This document shows, piece by piece, positions 22,471-35,015 of a DNA stretch of 64,000 nucleotides (within the stretch, counting starts at the first letter, position 1; each line of letters opens with the position of its first letter). Origin of the DNA: Kudoa neothunni (Eukaryota; Cnidaria). The stretch is from positions 5,084,001-5,148,000 of the forward strand of contig OZ199839.1 in NCBI GenBank assembly GCA_964304625.1. Reading direction: 5' to 3'. The notes under the pieces are model-generated. The model searched no databases. It was not told the origin of the DNA and was given only the letters and a program-made list of their open reading frames with translations. Made by a program: the position numbers and the translations under genes.

Positions 22471-25400
22471 ACTCCGAACGTTTTAAACACCTACTATCTA
22501 AAATCTAGTTCATTTTTTTCCAATTTCTGTCAACCTGAGTCTTAATTTTCTTTTCAATACCTCAAAAATTCGATGTTTTTGTTTTGAAGGTTGATTTTTA
22601 TTTTTTAATGTTTTTAGCGTCCTTATGATTTTTCGGCCTAAAGCTACTACTTTGTATTTTTGTGTACCAATAGAATCTTAATTCTCCTTAAATAATGCCC
22701 GTTATGCCAAAATAATTTTGTTTGTTTAGAATGGAAGTATTAGGAGGATTGAATAATTATTTAACGTTGAAATAAAAATACATGCGCTTTACTTCGCTAA
22801 GGTTGGACTGAGGAAGTGGCTATTGGCACGGATCATAATACCCGGGTAGGTATAGTTTTGGCTGTATTGAGTTATTTTTGGTCTCTGGGAGCGATAGTGA
22901 TGGGCCAGAACTAATTCGATACGACAGATCCTAAAAAAGCTTTATAGATCAACCAAATAGGAATTGCCGGGATTAAAAATGGGGAGAGCGCGTGCGTAGT
23001 TGCCATATTGGATTAAAAACTTCCATGTCAGTAGCCACTGTCATAGATTAATCCAGATGATTTTTTTAAAATTTAGTGCATTAAAATATATACATTTTAT
23101 TATGGTATTTTACTGTTTCATGCCGAAAGTTTTTGCTTGCGGTCAGAAGATAATATATTGCGTAAAAATAATTAATTATAATGATTTGATAAGTTAAAAT
23201 TATTAAAAATTGTTTGTTGTCAGCCATTTTCATCTAATTACAGGAAAAAATGAAAATCAAGTAAAACCCCTATTCGTATGTATCATAACCATGTACAAGT
23301 TTCAGGTTGTTTTTAAATGCGTTGAGGATTTATTTGATGCTAGGTTTGTAATGAAAATAAATTAATATAATTAATATGCTAACGTCGACCCAATTTTTGT
23401 GCATGCGCACAAATGTTTCCGCTATTTTTCATTCTCAAAACTATTCCTTATCTAAAAATAATTAAAGCTTTCAAATATAAGTACAACAAATTGAGTTTAA
23501 GCACATATATTTTTTTCTTGAAATAGATATATTATGATAATAATCATTAATAGATAATACACAATAATCTCTGTGTAAATTTTTTACATTGATTCCTCAA
23601 GTTTTCGAATATGAATCAATATGCTTTAACAAAAATATTATATAAAATATATTAAGATTATGGTTGAAAATAAATTACATTTTTTTAAAAAGTCGCTATT
23701 TCAAATTTTTAACTAAATATCTCTGTGTTAAATTTCCAAAAACTTTTTTTATTTTTTCCTAAAAGATGAAAATTTCTAAAACACTTAAACATTATTTTGG
23801 AGAAACTATTCGGAATGTAGAGCCATGGAGATGGAACTTTTACTCTTGTTCGTTTATATTTAAATAAGTATTAGGTACGAAAGTATTAAAATATCATTGG
23901 TTTCACTTGTATTAAATTTGTACATTTACTTTGGTGAATTTAAATGTATTTTATTATAGTATTTAAACAAACAAATATGCAGAAAAAATTTGACGCGGAT
24001 GAACGAAAACCCCCCTCAAAAAATATATATAAACAGTGAGTATTTTTTAATGTGAATTTTATTAGAGAAATGATTATCGAATGAGTGCTCTTGATTGAAA
24101 TATACAAATAATTAATGCTATTCTTGAATGAGAAATTTTTGATCACAAAACAACCAAAAATACATATCTTGATATAAAAAGCGTTACTACACAACCGATA
24201 TTTCTAAGACTACGAAAATTTCAAAAGAGTATTATAATTTAAAAACTTTAAAAAGTTATTTTCGGTTAACACGCACTAAAATATAAATTATTTATTTTCC
24301 AACATGTAACTATACGAGTATTGTTATGACTAATGAATGAGTAAGTTATACTTTATTATAATAGTTATAAACATGAAAATGACACGATCGTGATAATAAT
24401 TTTCATTACAATTCTTGAATAATATAAAAGACGATGACCAACTGCTATTACAACAATAATATAATTTAAGTTTCATTAATGATTTTACATGTTTGTAAAC
24501 AAATAATCCTTGATCCTATGTATTCTGAATCAATATTATTTTTCAAAATTTTAGCAATTAGTCTTGTAAAAAATTATTAGGAACTGAATTATTAAGAGAT
24601 AAATCCATATTATCGCGGTGTTAATGTGTTTTGATATACGAAAGTTACCATTCTTGGCCTAGAACGAGAGAATGAAAATGAGAACAACTTTTCCATCTAT
24701 TAAATGCATTTTTTAATTTAATGTCAATGTTTATTTCTTTGAATTGTTTTTGAGTAAACTCTGACAAATTTTCATAAATAAATATATTTTCCTTCGCTCA
24801 ATATTAAATGCAATATTATTAATACTATGCATAATATGAATTCAATTTGGAATATAATAAATAACTAAACAGATTTATTTAATAATTTTTCATGTATTTA
24901 ACAACAGAATAAAATTCTCGCAAGTTATCGTACGTCATCACATTAATTTATTTCTCGTTTTTCTCGAAGTTTTAGTCAATAACAATAAATTTTTGGGCCA
25001 AAAATGGAATAAAGTATTTTTTTAGAATAAATATATTACAGAAGAATAAGCTATTTAGACCTTAAAGAGAAAATGTATTTTTATATTAAACAACTGCTCA
25101 TTCAATCATATTGTTTCTATTTTAATAGCAAAAATTTTATTTAAAAAATGTTCATTCTTAATAGTTTAATAATATATTGAGTCTCTGATAGTTTAAGTAA
25201 AAGACAAAACGAGATAATCTAGAGTCACGTTGACTTCGAGACACTCCCAGGTTAATTAGCCTTAATAACAAAACTTTTACTTTTTCAAATTTTAATTTAT
25301 AATAATCATAGGAAGTGTTTGCAGAAGCTACATACGTTTCAAATCTCACGCAAAATGAAAATATTTCTGTTTATAAATTACAACCACTGGAAAAAAATAA

Positions 25401-25541
25401 TCAGTTTAATTTTAAATTGTGGATCTAAATAGGTGATCAAAAAATAAAATAAGAGAGCTTGAGGTGCATGGGAAATTTAAATTTCGCGCAAGCGCAAGTA
25501 CACGTTTGGGTGCATCAATGTGTAATATTTTCTGTTCTACG
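22471..25541. other. 3-kb AT-rich intergenic region with one GC-richer patch
   Basis: No gene found. Bases about 22790-22990 are clearly richer in G and C than their surroundings and include GCGCTTTACTTCGC near 22784-22797, loosely like the hairpin end of the local Helitrons read on the minus strand, but without CTAG. A palindrome TTTGTGCATGCGCACAAA lies near 23396-23413. The rest is featureless to my reading. Confidence 0.4.
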
Positions 25542-28116
25542 ATGCGAGGAATTGCTATAACAACCAGTATACCAAATATCAGACATTTATCGTATGATCA
25601 GATAAATTTTTAATTACGAATTAAAATTTCTAATTCAGTAATTCAATCAAAACCAACGAACATTCCTATGTGATTTCTCTTTTGAATGGTTTATATCCAT
25701 ACAAACACATTTATCCGTATCCAAAACGTGCACAGTTTAAATATTTATAATTTGTTGATTAACTTATTTTCTACATAGTGAAATCAAATTTCGATCCCTT
25801 AAGTTTGGCCACAAGTACTTTATCAAAGTTTCTCAAGGTTTTATTCAACATGGCTAACTTGAATCTATATAATATCAAAAATAGGAAAATAATGACGCCA
25901 GTGCTAACGATAGAAATGGAAAAATTGATGACTATGTGTTGAAATATTTAAAAGCATTCGGGGCTTTTGGGATTCAGGTTCCAGAAAAGTATCACGGTCT
26001 GGGTCTGTGTTCGACTGAAGTAGCTGTTAGCAGTAAAATGAATTTATTTTATTTCGAACAAAGTTTGCAAGAATTATTGAAACTTTTGGGTCGGATATGG
26101 GGTTAGGTGTCACTCTAGGTTCACATCAAGTAAAATTTTTTTTTTCAATAATAAAAGAAATTTTTGCGCCGATTTAAGAGCATCGGTTACAAGGGAATTT
26201 TGCTGTACGGGAACGAACAACAGAAAGAGAAGTATCTTCCAAAAGTAGTGCAAATATAGATTTTTGGGATTGATTTTGGATAGCTTGCGACTGGAGAAAT
26301 GATAGCTGCATTTTCTCTAACCGAACCCAACGCTGGTTCCGATGTTTCCGTATCTTACGCAATTTAAATACGCACGAAAAAAGTTGTGGTTTAGTCGATA
26401 GAAAGTAAAGCTGTTATCAGTGGCGATGGTACTCATTACACGCTTAACGGTACCAAAATATGGACCAGTAATGCAGACAAAGCTTCATTATTCACAGTTT
26501 TTGCCAAAGTTTATTATATGAGCACAATAGTTAAAGAATTTAAGTTAAATCGTAGACTGATGTGAACGGAGAACAAAAAATAAGTGCGTTTATTGTCGAG
26601 AAAAGCTTTCCAGGAGTTACAGTGTTAGTTGGAACTAATTTTAAATAAGTATTTAAAAAATTATTATAGAGGGCACGTCGAAACTAAAATGGGACTTAAA
26701 AGTGTTCACTCTGCGTCGGTGAATTTTGACAATGTTAAAATTCCAATAGAAAACCTTATCGGAGGTTCGTATGATTAATGAACCACAATTATAGATTGTA
26801 TTTTGTAGAATTAGGCGAGGGCTTCAAATTAGCGATGGGAATTTTAAATAGTGGAAGATTTGGAATGGGCGCATTGATGTGTTCGGTCCAACGATCCCTC
26901 CTCACCAAAGCTGTATGGACATATCCGCTATGAAATATTTGAATTTTGTATTTAAAGATAGAAGGAACTAAAGACAGGGTCCAGTTTGGTAAAAATCTTG
27001 TAGAATTTGAGGATATTCAGCACAAACTTGCTTGTATGGCAGCGGATTTGTACACCACAGAGGTGACTAATTTGGTCGAATCCTACTGACTTGAATTAGG
27101 CTATCACCTATTTGATTAGTGATGGAATGGACAAGAAACTTAATATTGAAATTGAGGCCGCTATTTGTAAAATCTATTCGTCTGTAGATCGTTCTGCCGT
27201 AAAACGTGAAAACACATGTTTACTTTTGTTTTTAGGAATCCACATGGAGTAGTGCAGATGAGTGTATACAGGTTAAACTTATTTTTTCATATACTTGACT
27301 CATCCAACTATGATTTAGTTGTTAGGAGGCATGGGATATATGGTGGTACGGTTTTAATTAATAATTGAATCCCCCTAAATTTCAACTATCTTAGGAAACA
27401 GGGGTTGAAAGAATAATGAGAGATTTGCGCGTTTTTAGAATTTTTGAGGGAACAAATGATGTTTTGCGTCAATTTATCATGTTGACAGCGTTTAGAGTAT
27501 ACATGGATTTGTTTAATCTTAAAATTTAAAATTTTTGTATTTAAATCTCAGAAATCTAACCCAAGCTATATGAAGAGCATAAAAGCTTTGTATGTCATCC
27601 TAAAATGATGATTAAATTAATAGCAAACAAATAGATTCTCCATTAATATGATGGATATATCTACTGGAGGATATGTTCCATTCAGATCGGAAGTATTTCT
27701 GATAGACAAATAATGAAATTATTTTTTTTAAGCTGGCGTCTGTTCAAAAAAGTTTTATGCTTCAATGTCTTAGTTCGTTGATGAAATACAAGAAAAATAT
27801 AGTTGGTAAGCTTGAAAATTTAAGTTTATAAACATGAAACAAACAACTAGATAAACAGGTTCTTGTGAGATATTTGGCAGACACTGTTATTTATTTGTAT
27901 GGTGCTGCTGCGGTTCTTTCACGGGTGGCTTCAAATGACGCCCCTTCTGAAGATGAGAAAAAGCTATTTGTTTTGGCATTCAAAAGGAATATTGAAAAAG
28001 CCAAAAATTCTCTTTCTCAAACAGATTCCCACTTAGAATATCTTGGAATGGTCACTGACGTTACAAGTGCTCTGATCGAAAATAATGGCTGTTTCACAAG
28101 ACACCCAACCGAATAA
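25542..28116 (+). CDS. ACADVL: Very-long-chain acyl-CoA dehydrogenase, mitochondrial
   Basis: Flavoenzyme of the inner mitochondrial membrane doing the first step of fatty-acid beta-oxidation. Twenty exons: 25542-25591, 25639-25727, 25779-25837, 25885-26019, 26064-26129, 26179-26244, 26284-26349, 26395-26508, 26556-26623, 26670-26764, 26809-26912, 26958-27062, 27100-27183, 27236-27271, 27319-27342, 27395-27496, 27552-27589, 27635-27692, 27733-27805, 27851-28116. Introns are 37-55 nt and the sum is exactly 565 codons plus stop. The N-terminus [17 protein letters not shown] looks like a mitochondrial presequence. FAD/substrate blocks [25 protein letters not shown] and [10 protein letters not shown] are clear. 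The catalytic Glu is in FRIFEGTND. The extra C-terminal helical domain of VLCAD/ACAD9 is present ([24 protein letters not shown]) but shorter. VLCAD fits better than ACAD9 ([15 protein letters not shown]). Intact. Confidence 0.93.
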
Positions 28117-28658
28117 TCGCTGTTATGTGTAGTAACGATGACAATAGTTCATTAATTTTGATACAATTTATTGTTTATTGGAAAATAATTTTTCAACCTT
28201 TTCTTTATAATTTGACTCACTGTATAAAATATTAATGAGGCGTCGGAAGATGTAAACTGAGAGGAGGCGCTATCAATAGTGCTGAGATAAGGAACTGATA
28301 AGAATTGGCCACAATATTTTTCCTGAAAATTAGTTATGGTTCGGAGTTGTGGAGAAATGTTTCTATGGCGTCAGGATATGGGAGATTTTTCTAAAATTAA
28401 ATCGTGTATAATGGATATTTGGATATGTGGAGAAATGAGTGAGAACTGATCAAATAATGATACAACTTCAAAATAGGATTATAACAAATGCAAAATCAAT
28501 AGGATTATTTACCATATTATTTCTATTATAACAGATTACATCGATGTTCGTCATTGAAAGTTGGTGATCGTTGTGAAAATTGGGATTGATCCCATTCTGC
28601 TAAACATTTCTAAGGCCTTGCTCGTGGAAAAAATTTTTTTTTATTTTGAGGGTTTCGG
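28117..28658. other. Intergenic DNA between ACADVL and RAF
   Basis: 542 bp holding the 3' flank of the dehydrogenase and the presumed promoter of the kinase gene, both on the plus strand. No motif that I would call. Confidence 0.5.
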
Positions 28659-31600
28659 ATGGAACATTCTTCAAACCCCAACAATTACAATATCGAAGAG
28701 GATGTGAGTTTATTGTTAGTTGTTGTAAAAATAAATATATTTAAATGTAGGTTGTCAATGTGGAGGAGTTGATAAAAATTACCCGGAAAAGTGTGGTTGA
28801 CTTGGAGAATCTTCGTAACGAATACCATGGTTTTATGCCAGACATGGTTCGAGAAGTATGCGACTAAAAATAAAGGATTGTTTTTTGAATGTTGATTGTC
28901 AACTAATGCAATAAATTGGCTGTGATGTAGGAATATGACGAGTTGAAAAAACGCCTCCAAACTTTGCGGGAAATCCACTACAAACTGAAGAGTTCGTCGA
29001 ATATGTCCTGGGATAGCAATGATGTGTCCCCAAGAAGAACATTGGTTGAAGTTACCGAACTTTCTAGCAACGTTAATGAGGATTCTCTAACCAATTTGAA
29101 ACACATCGACAGAAAATACACAGATAAATTCACCAACCAACCAAACTCATTGAATGAACGATCGACTATGTCGAGTGCAGCTTACAATCGAGTATCTCAT
29201 TCGCTTGATTACGACCAAAACGATGGATGGTTTGAACATAATAACAGTTCGGTGGTGGAAATTGATGATTGCAACGGATATTCTCAAAACACCTCACAAA
29301 ACAATAAAGATTCAAGTATTTTTAGTGGTCATTTACCTGATTTTTATTAGTTTTATATAGAAGATTTAGAGAATAAGTTCGATTCGATGAATTTATCAAC
29401 TAGAGAATTTGTGGTGATTCAAATCCCACCCAAGTTAACATACAAAGTATGAAACATATTTTTTATAGATTGGTGAATTAAATTTTTTTTTTAAATTGCT
29501 ATAGCTGAGAGTTTCCATTCAAGAAGATATGCGTTCTTTGGTTGTACCTTATTTGAGGAATTTGAATATAAACATCGAAAATGTTGTGGTCGTTGATGTG
29601 AAGACCAAGTAATGTCATAGTGGTTGGTTAGGGGTGAATTTAGGTTCTTTTTTATAGAAAAATTATCAATTTGGATCTTTCATCAATGGAATACTCAAGA
29701 AAAATAGTATGTTATATTTTTGACTTGATTCATATGGTCGGTTTGATTAACTATAGCTAAAAGTGTATTATAAAAGTATTACCAATAAAATTACTCCAAA
29801 ATTCCATATTTTAGTAATCCTATATTGATCTGATTGCAATTATTTGATTCAGTAACCTTTTTTTAGACGAAAAAATTTTTTGTGGCAACAAAAAACTGTA
29901 TCATATGTAAATCTCGAATCCTTAATGGTTTAAAGTAGTAGAAAATTAACAGATTTTTGGAAATGTAATCTGATGTAGATGCACTCAATGTTTTCTACCG
30001 TTTCACAAAAAATGCTACTACAAAAAACCAACTTTATGCGATCCAAAGAAACAATCGATCTGTGAGGTACAAAATATTGTGGATGAAAATGAAAAGAGTG
30101 GATCGTAATAATTGATTAGATTCTTATTAGTTTTTAAATAACTTGATATAGCTCCAAAATGGACCTGATAAAATCTCAGCTTATCTATCCAAATCTTTAT
30201 AACTTTGGATCGAGTGATAACAAGCACACGAACGTCAGGAGCAATAGTGGTCGTTTGGGCAAGCCAGCCACGATCAATACCTCCTTTGATGAAAGCAACC
30301 CCAACTTTAATGTAGTATAATAATCAATTGTAATTTACTTGATTACTGTGTTATAGAAAATTCGTCAAGTACCGAACTACTGCACTCTCAACAAAAAAAG
30401 TATTTTCGCCTAATACTGACTATAAAACTGTAGTTTTATATGATGGATTGATATATTATTATAGAATTCGTTATGCGATTTAAATTTATAATTGATTAAA
30501 TTAATGGAGATATTATTGAAAAATTACAACCTAAAACTCTAAAAGGTCAACGTTATTATATTGAGATCATTTAGTTAGACCATCAAACAATCAAAATACC
30601 TATAAAAATATTATTTCCTGCCAGCAGCTCAATAATTCATACAATCCTCGACCAAACAACCTGATGTGGAATGATACCAACAAATTTTCCGAACCATACT
30701 CACCTAAAAACGATAGTCATAATGAGAGTGATTTGTTCGAAGGCGATAGAATGAATAGTGGGGACTGGGAAAATGGTGCTGTCAACCGCAACCACCTCTC
30801 CAATGATGATAAATCCCTCCCGTATAGCTCAAGACCACGGCGCCGTGTTGTCAGAGTGAAACCTGTCACCGACAATCTCCATCTTCCTTGGTATATTGAA
30901 CATCGTGAAGTGGATATCCAACAGAAAATTGGAGTCGGTTCTTTCGGAACTGTATACAAAGGATTTTGGCACGGGAATGTTGCCGTCAAATTTCTCAATG
31001 TAACCTCTCCGAACGAAGAACAACTCATAAGCTTTAAAAATGAGGTGAATATTCTTCGTAAAACAAGACATAACAATATCCTTCTATTTGTTGGTTGCAT
31101 TTACACACCTAGACTGGCCATTGTCACCCAATGGTGTGATGGCTCATCCTTGTACAACTTTTTACATGTTGATGAGCAACGATTCAAATTGCCTCAACTT
31201 GTTGGTATCGCTATTCAAACCTGCGATGGAATGGACTATCTTCACGCTAAAAATATCATTCATCGAGATCTCAAATCGAACAACCTCTTTCTTCAAAACT
31301 CGGTGGTTAAAATTGGAGATTTCGGATTGTCAACCGTGAAGCGAAGAGGCTTCTCTGAAACCGCGAACAAACAACCCACCGGCTCCATTCTATGGATGGC
31401 CCCGGAAGTTATAAGAATGGATTCCACTGATCCATACACTGTCTTTTCGGATGTGTATTCGTTTGGTATTGTGCTTTTTGAGTTATTGTCCTGTAAACTA
31501 CCGTATTCGCATATTAAATTCAAAGACCAAATTTTGTATATGGTCGGCAAAGGAAAACTTCAACCAGACTCCTCACAAATACATAATCGATATGGAAATT

Positions 31601-31788
31601 TTCTTAAAACTCTCTATTTCAACTGTATAAAATTCACCCCCACAGAACGTCCTCTCTTTTCCACTATTGCCGCCAATCTCAAAACCTACAAAGATAAACT
31701 TCCGAAAATATCCAGAACCACATCCACAAAAGATTTTCGATTCAGTTTGGGATCCCGTGTTCAATCGTTTGATGAAGAATTGATGTAG
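28659..31788 (+). CDS. RAF: Raf serine/threonine kinase, B-Raf type
   Basis: MAP-kinase-kinase kinase acting between Ras and MEK at the plasma membrane. Twelve exons (28659-28703, 28751-28855, 28931-29324 or 29327, 29361-29446, 29505-29608, 29658-29706, 29757-29813, 29867-29934, 29979-30104, 30152-30311, 30357-30399, 30575-31788) give ~816 residues. In order: a B-Raf-specific N-terminal helix pair (VVNVEELIKITRKSV); a Ras-binding domain (FVVIQIPPK ... VPYLRNLNI); an atypical C1 zinc finger with all Cys/His ligands (CIIC, CTQC, FHKKC, C); a serine-rich linker; and a kinase domain with IGVGSFGTVYKG, AVKFL, HRDLKSNN, KIGDFGLS and WMAPEV, so active. Before the kinase there is WYIEH and no acidic/SSYY stretch. 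The 14-3-3-like sites RSNSGR and RTTSTK lack the usual proline. The 175-nt intron before the last exon is long for this window and its acceptor is inferred. Confidence 0.93.
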
Positions 31789-32615
31789 AGTCACTGTTTA
31801 TATATTAATTTGTTTGTTGGCAATAGCTTTCTTTAAATAGATGTTTTGTTTTAAAGTTTTAGTTTAGCACATTGATACATATCCATTCAAATTGATTTTT
31901 CTAATTTTCTTGCGACATTTGTAGCCCTATTGTTATATATTTGAAATGTGTCCGGCTGCGTTATAAGAAAATTCGATCTTGAAACTTTATCAACTTAAGA
32001 GAGTAATATAAATTGAGAAAATTAAAAATTATAAGTTGTATAATTAAGTCATTTAATGTGGTATTAAGATTTAGAAAATGATAATTAAATTAAAAACGAA
32101 CTCTAATTGGGATTTTGATTAAAAACAATAGATTCCAGGATGACTTTTTCTATCGTAAAATTAGTTTCACCCCCTAAATTATATCATTAAAATCTCGTCG
32201 CTTTTCCACCTTTGATGTGAATTTAATATTAAAATTTAAAAGCCAGCAAAACCCTCGTTACAAAAATAACTTGGAAATTAAGAAAATATGACATATGCCA
32301 TAAGAAAATGTTTAAAAATCATTTTGAACAACTTTTTTATTTTTAGAAAACATTGAACATAAATTATTGAAAGAGTGGGTTCAGTAGAACTTATTGCTCA
32401 TGCAATTTATCCATATTTTATTTAATAATGTAGTAGTGCTTATTTTTAGATTTATTTATTTAATTTAAAAAGAAACGGGTACTTATAAATAGTTTTGTAT
32501 ACCTATCCATTTATATTTTAATTTGTTTCCAAAACATCAGTAAAAAGTTGAAAAATAACTTCAAACTAATTTTATCATCAGAGATGACGAAATGAAAGAG
32601 CGTCTTTAAAATTTA
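31789..32615. other. AT-rich intergenic DNA, nothing recognised
   Basis: The 3' flank of the Raf gene and unassigned AT-rich DNA up to the solo LTR. No frames with splice support. Confidence 0.4.
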
Positions 32616-32620
32616 CCAGG

Positions 32621-32793
32621 TGTTAAGACAAGACACCATTGTTATTAATATCACTATATGTACATCTATAAAGCTGTTTATATATGGAATTTAGGATCCA
32701 GAATGTTCTAGAAACATCTAGGCCGATGATAGGTTGTTATAGAAGCTTTCAGTGTATTCTATGTTAAACTAGAACCATCTGGAAGCCCTAACA
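32621..32793. mobile_element. Solo LTR of an LTR retrotransposon (fossil), 173 bp
   Basis: The sequence starts TGTTAAGACAAGACACC and ends AGCCCTAACA, giving the TGTTA...TAACA ends of a long terminal repeat. Perfect 5-bp direct repeats CCAGG flank it at 32616-32620 and 32794-32798. No internal coding part is present, so this is a solo LTR left by recombination. Intact target repeats suggest it is not very old. The family (Ty3-like, Bel-like or other) cannot be told from the LTR alone. Confidence 0.65.
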
Positions 32794-32968
32794 CCAGGTT
32801 TCTTAATACTAACCTTTAGTGGATTTCCCATCCTCAGGTGTCCAGCTAACCACAGATTAAAAGTCCATCATTAAAATAAAACTCGATTTTTATTATAATA
32901 GATAATTTTAATATTTAAGCTTTTTAAATAAAGATACCTTACATATTAAGCCTACAAGTAAAAATAAC

Positions 32969-33162
32969 GTTCATTTGGGCCCAAACGAAATTGTGGCACA
33001 TATTTCTCAAAAGTGGACGAGTCAACAGAGCTCAAGCTTTTGCTATTTATCTACAATATATTATTTTGTTCGAAATATTATTTTATATATTTATTAACTA
33101 TATTAATATTTTCTTACAATTAGAACACTCAAATAAAATGTAAAATGAGATCCAAATAAACC
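32969..33162 (+). mobile_element. Small MITE-like repeat, copy 1
   Basis: About 194 bp with ~15-bp imperfect terminal inverted repeats of the form GGTCCATTTGGACCC, then AAATTGTGG-AC-ATTTCTCAAAA and, near the far end, TACAATTAGAACA. Same family as 42294-42494 (reverse) and 60829-61026. It carries no coding capacity. No clear target duplication. Confidence 0.65.
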
Positions 33163-33449
33163 TCATCATAAGCGGAGGGTGTTCGATTGGGGTATACTCA
33201 GATGATAAATTAAAATTATTATGTATTTGAATACTTTGTAATGTTATATTAATTTGAATATGATACATATTAAAGTTATCTATATTTTGTACTATAACAA
33301 ATACCTTTTAATCAGAATGCGTATTGATTTGTATTTAAAAATCAAGAATCAAAAGCAAATTGATCCCTCATTTTAATTATATTTTGCAAATTAATAAGAG
33401 AGTAGATTGTGAATTTTAGGATCGATAGAAATAACAGATAAATTAGATA

Positions 33450-35015
33450 CAGTAAGGTCTCGATATTGCGTGTTTTTTCGGGAATAGGAATTTTCCACGC
33501 AATACCGAGACCGGAGCATGCGAAAACAACGAAAAATATTAATTTTTAGCAAAAAAGTCATCTATTTTTTTAAACTTATCTCTATTTTTAATAATTTTAT
33601 ATACTTCATCCATTATGGGATGGGTATAGATTAAAGCAGCAGGATTCTCTCGAATAAAAGCTTTTCTGATAATATTTATCGTATTTTTTAATTCAGCAGA
33701 GCTAACTATTTCATTATTTTCATCAAAATCTGGATCTTCATCGCATTTTGAAACAATCAAAATATCCTTATCGATTTGATATGATGCGTCCTCATGTACG
33801 GTTTCAGCTTCCTCCAATTCACTTACATCGTCAAAGTCGTCTAGGAATTTATTTGAAACAAACATACCTAAAATGCATATTTACCAACAATTATTGTTTC
33901 AGATGCGGAGTCGACATCTGCGTTAGTATCCTCTTGATTTTATATTAATATTAATTTATTAGTTAATACTACGAATTCTAAATACCTGAGATTTCTTGAA
34001 ACAGTTTTCAATAGTTTTTCTCTTTACCATGTCCCATGCTTCATTCAACGTATGAAAACAATCCATAATCGTGTATTTGAAGGGTGTTGAAATATCCACG
34101 TCAGACAGAAACTTTCTGGCCAACGATTTGCGTTAGTTTGCCCTCAAACTATGAATGCTGCCGAGATCCATTGGCTGGAGGACACTGGTGGTGTTTTTAG
34201 GCAGGAACACCAATTCAATGTTATTAAAGTGGTTCGTTAAATTGGGATGAGGCGGGCATTGATCAAGGAGGATAAGGACTTTTCTATTTTCTTGACTGAA
34301 CTTGTTATCTAAATTTTTTAGGATTTCTAAGAATAGAGCTGCGGACGGACATCCAACCATTTTTTTGAGACTTTAGTTTAATGGGAGATTTTTGACCCCA
34401 TTAAAACAACGCGGCTTCTTAAATTTTCCAATCACGTAAAGTGGAAATTTTTCGCCAGTACTTGAAGCAATAACCAATATTCTTCTTCTTTCCTCTTTGG
34501 AGAACAACCCAGTTGAATAGTAGACTTTCAAGCTCATCATAATTCCCGTTTTTTATTCTAATACGGCTATCGGAAAAATTTGAATCGATGATTTCGCTTT
34601 CCTTAGACAACATTCTATCCAACGAAGAATAGTCTATGTTTATTTAATAATGATTAGAAATTGATGCTTACTAGGCAGGTTAAATTTCTTTACTGTTAAA
34701 GATTTGACCCTAGGAATCGATCCTATTGATTTATAATACAATATTATTTATCGTTTATCCTTAATGCTTCTCTGACACCTAACCATTTCAACTTCTGTAA
34801 CGGTACAAAAGGCGAATTAATCAGATTATTTTCTGGAAAAAAAACCACGCAATAGCAAGACCCTCGATTTTCACTGATCTTACATTAAAAAAAATATATA
34901 TAAATATGAAAACATATTCTATTAACCATATAACAACATTTCAGCCAATTAATCGTACAGTGTGAATTAAACAAAGACTACAAATTGAAAACCACGCTAT
35001 ATCGAGACCTTACTG
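33450..35015 (-). mobile_element. Pogo/Tigger DNA transposon, 1566 bp, internally deleted
   Basis: Ends are matching inverted repeats (left CAGTAAGGTCTCGATATTGC; right its near-exact complement ending TACTG) flanked by TA on both sides (33448-33449, 35016-35017), as for Tc1/mariner-superfamily elements. Minus-strand frames give, in order from the transposase start: a piece at 34622-34419 with LLFNWVVLQRGKKKN (CENP-B-type DNA-binding region); a piece at 34360-34133 with ILLDQCPPHP and LPKNTTSVLQPMDLGSI (DDE region); and an acidic C-terminal piece at 33865-33539. The first helix-turn-helix and the first part of the DDE core are missing, so the copy is dead. Copies of the end motif CCACGCAATA also sit inside at 33495-33512 and 34845-34863. 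Confidence 0.85.

Noticed and set aside
30717-31100. 127-codon minus-strand frame
   Set aside because: Antisense shadow of the Raf kinase exon.
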